A DNA stretch of 64,000 nucleotides, from the NCBI GenBank assembly GCA_026120185.1, contig JANUWF010002353.1:930001-994000 (forward strand), in the 5' to 3' direction. This stretch comes from Voacanga thouarsii. Lineage: Eukaryota; Streptophyta; Magnoliopsida; Gentianales; Apocynaceae. Under the pieces are notes generated by a model, which worked only from the letters and a program-made list of their open reading frames with translations, was not told the DNA's origin and searched no databases. Shown here one piece after another: positions 61,952 to 64,000 of this stretch. The first letter of the stretch is position 1, and each line of letters starts with the position of its first letter. A program made the position numbers and the translations under genes.

Positions 61952-63155
61952 TCAACTCCTCTTTTTCGACATCCTCCTCCTTTTCTTTCCCTTTGAGCCG
62001 ACATCGAGACTAGCAGCAGAATTAGCCGTAAAATTACTGCGAAATGAGTCTTGAGATTTTATGATCTCCTTAAGTTTATTATAATTAAATTTCTTATTAT
62101 ATTTGACCTTGAAGCATGCTTGTCTCAATTTCTGTGTTTGGTCCTCTAACTGCGTATTAGAACTTTCTTCCACCAATTGTTTTTCACATTCCAATATCGC
62201 AATGGCTTCTTTCAACTTCTTCTCAGCCATATGTCCTCCTTCTTCTTTATTTTGCATCTCCTGTAAATCGAAGTGATATCATCGGTTATTTATTTATAAA
62301 TCTTTCATAGTTTCATACTTGCAAATTATAAGTATGTATGAGAGAAAACCTGAACATTCTTAATTATGGTCTCCAAGCTCACCAACTTCCTGTGAGGCCA
62401 TCGACGAATTCCTAACTCCCTACATCTTTTCTTGAGACGAAGTTATGCCAATATTCAATTCTTTGGTCGCGCTCTTGATTGGTAGGTAAAAGTATTGAGA
62501 AATTGTTTCTCTTGATAGTGTCTGGGAGTTATTGCCCTTCTTCTCTCTCTGCCTCTTAATCATCTTCTTCTCCCCAAGAATTTTGTCTGCAATAATATCT
62601 TGAACTTCGATATTATGCATTTCATGAGTACTTACTCCGACTTCGTTGTCAAGACCACTCATTATTTCTCCTAGAAAAATAAAATAATATAAGTAAAGGT
62701 AATACCATTCAAAATCCATGTTTAAATGGATAATAACCTGGAATCATATTCTGGCTTTGTTCAAAATCCATTAGAGAGTAGAAAGGATCATGCACAAGCA
62801 TATCCTCATTCAAAGAAATAGTATCAAGAGGAACGAGTATCAAAAGCGATCTCTTGTAGAGGCGGATCAACTTGGTCCAAAGCGAGTATGTTCAAAACTT
62901 CCATCGATTTACATAAAAAACAAACCAAAAGAGAGTTTAATTTCATTATCAAGTATACTAAAAACAAATGAAAGCCCTCAAAGGTATCTCACCCGAAATT
63001 AGGAGGAAGCGGTTGGTTTGGAAAGGAAAACATATCAAAATCTTACGCGTTCGAATTAAGCGAAGCGGTTGGTTTGGAAAGAAAAATACATCAACATCTC
63101 GCTGCGAAACCGAGTCAAAATTTGACCATGTCTCAAATGAATTACGAGTCTCCAT
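61952..63155 (-). pseudogene. RKD: RKD-type RWP-RK transcription factor copy, antisense inside the copia element
   Basis: RKD proteins are plant DNA-binding regulators of egg-cell and embryo programmes; a citrus RKD is linked to nucellar embryony (established). Read on the minus strand, a first exon starts at 63155 (METRNSFETW) with a donor-like GGTGAG at about 62992. A later exon ends at 62738 (LNEDMLVHDPFYSLMDFEQ). Exon 62670-62350 carries the RWP-RK domain: ISQYFYLPIKSATKELNIGI, then [18 protein letters not shown]. Exon 62260-61952 carries the family end KLRQACFKVKY and a basic tail. Introns are GT-AG and in phase where both sides are clear. In the domain exon one extra T near 62448 shifts the frame and gives a stop in the original frame. 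A second shift seems present near 62828. A 57-bp stretch in exon 1 is tandemly duplicated. The upstream (TA)n and pyrimidine-rich DNA to 63430 may be its old promoter/leader. Confidence 0.82.
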
Positions 63156-63217
63156 ATCTCGCTTTGTGATTTTTGTTTTTGATGTTTACTAATGATCGAT
63201 AATCGAGATATATATCG

Positions 63218-63221
<4 letters not shown>

Positions 63222-63258
<37 letters not shown>
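63222..63258. repeat. TA microsatellite
   Basis: About 18 TA units just upstream (minus-strand sense) of the RKD copy start, followed by a purine-rich stretch to about 63360. Confidence 0.85.
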
Positions 63259-63259
<1 letters not shown>

Positions 63260-63434
63260 GTATGAGGAAGAAGAAGAGGTAGATGGTAGGTAGAGGGTCG
63301 GAGGAGAAGAAAAGACAAGAGAGGAAGAGGAAAAGTCGGTATCGGGAAGAGTGAAAAAAAAAAAGAGATATTTTTCTTGGCATTTTCTCGCTTGTCATCA
63401 TTTTCTTATATTTCTTTTCTTATTCTCTTGTGAA

Positions 63435-64000
63435 ATCATTATTCCCTAAATTAAGGGGATAACAGAAACAGTACAAGAAAGATCGTGATTGGACAACATC
63501 ATTAAATTATCTTGATCCGCATACAAGCGCGTGTGAACTTGAAGTTCAAAAGATAATTCATTTGCAAAGCATTGCAAATCAAATGCCAGACGCTTTTGTT
63601 GACTCTAGAAGAGTAACAAAATCGCATATTCCAGCTATAAATGCTCCTATTCGAATTGAAGTTCCAGCAGAACAAAATATTATACCTATAGCTGCTGAGC
63701 CAAAAGCATGCCAGAAGCATGGCCGACCTCTTGGTTCTAAAGATAAAAATCCTCGAAAGAAGAGAGGATTAATGCTCCAGATGATCATATTGAAGAAAAA
63801 AATGATAAAGACCAAGAGAGAACTGATGACAAAGAACCAGAAGTTGATGAAAGTAACACTGAAATTTCTATCAATTATACCACTTCAGGTAGAAGTTGGA
63901 ATCGGATAGAAATTGTTATTGATAATATATTTGCATACAATATATCTCTTGATGTTACACAGGATAATGATGATCCTGAACCAATATCGATTGATGAATG
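63435..64000 (+). pseudogene. copia pol fragment of the second element
   Basis: It resumes with TCATTATTCCCTAAA and matches 43634-44198 closely, covering the copia linker between integrase and reverse transcriptase (basic GRPLGSKDKNPRKK, then the acidic part). A one-base loss near 63772 shifts the frame relative to element 1. It runs off the window before the catalytic reverse transcriptase motifs. Confidence 0.87.

Larger units (their letters stand above)
60786..64000 (+). mobile_element. Second copia element of the same family, chimeric and cut by the window end
   Basis: It starts with a complete LTR (60786-61152) and a decayed gag (61153-about 61790). About 1.64 kb of foreign DNA carrying an antisense RKD gene copy follows. 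From about 63435 the element resumes with pol sequence matching 43634-44198 of element 1, and it continues past the window edge. The order and orientation of copia parts are as in element 1, so the foreign DNA replaces the equivalent of about 41960-43633 (end of gag, protease and most of integrase). The 3' LTR lies outside the window, so length and target duplication cannot be checked. Confidence 0.85.

Overview
This window is nuclear DNA of a flowering plant, most likely a eudicot and possibly a woody one. It is AT-rich, its genes have plant-type introns, its proteins belong to plant families, and it carries plant LTR retrotransposons and a piece of the chloroplast gene ycf2. I do not name a species, because nothing in the sequence decides it.

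The left two thirds hold four genes that look intact. A bHLH74-type transcription factor (+, 4823-7244) is followed by a CSLC12-type xyloglucan glucan synthase (-, 10163-12843), a vacuolar AVT6-type amino acid transporter (-, 26961-36882) and a small uncharacterised helix-hairpin-helix protein (-, 38735-40525). Exon boundaries were placed by eye, and every junction keeps the reading phase. The genes have unrelated roles and nothing suggests they act together. About 14 kb between CSLC12 and AVT6 has no gene, only AT-rich DNA, small inverted-repeat elements and one GC-richer island with ACGT-core motifs.

Intron 2 of the AVT6 gene is about 6.8 kb long. It holds a 4.4-kb LTR element with gag and protease but no reverse transcriptase or integrase, and a non-autonomous element with terminal inverted repeats. 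Just upstream of the helix-hairpin-helix gene sits a 5.5-kb Ty1/copia element (40737-46282). It has both LTRs, a target-site duplication, a primer-binding site and a purine tract, but its coding part is broken.

From 46 kb rightwards the window is a collection of broken sequences. There is a 280-bp tandem duplication, a subtilase copy limited to signal peptide and propeptide, a MLO fragment, a ycf2 plastid insertion, a hAT transposase relic split by a probable solo LTR, and an unidentified minus-strand coding relic.

The most interesting structure is at the right edge. A second copy of the same copia family (60786 to beyond 64000) carries, in antisense, a gene copy of an RKD-type RWP-RK transcription factor with its introns, its putative start exon and leader DNA. 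The RKD copy stands where the element's late gag, protease and integrase should be. It looks like gene capture by a retrotransposon, although the RKD frame has at least one clear frameshift.
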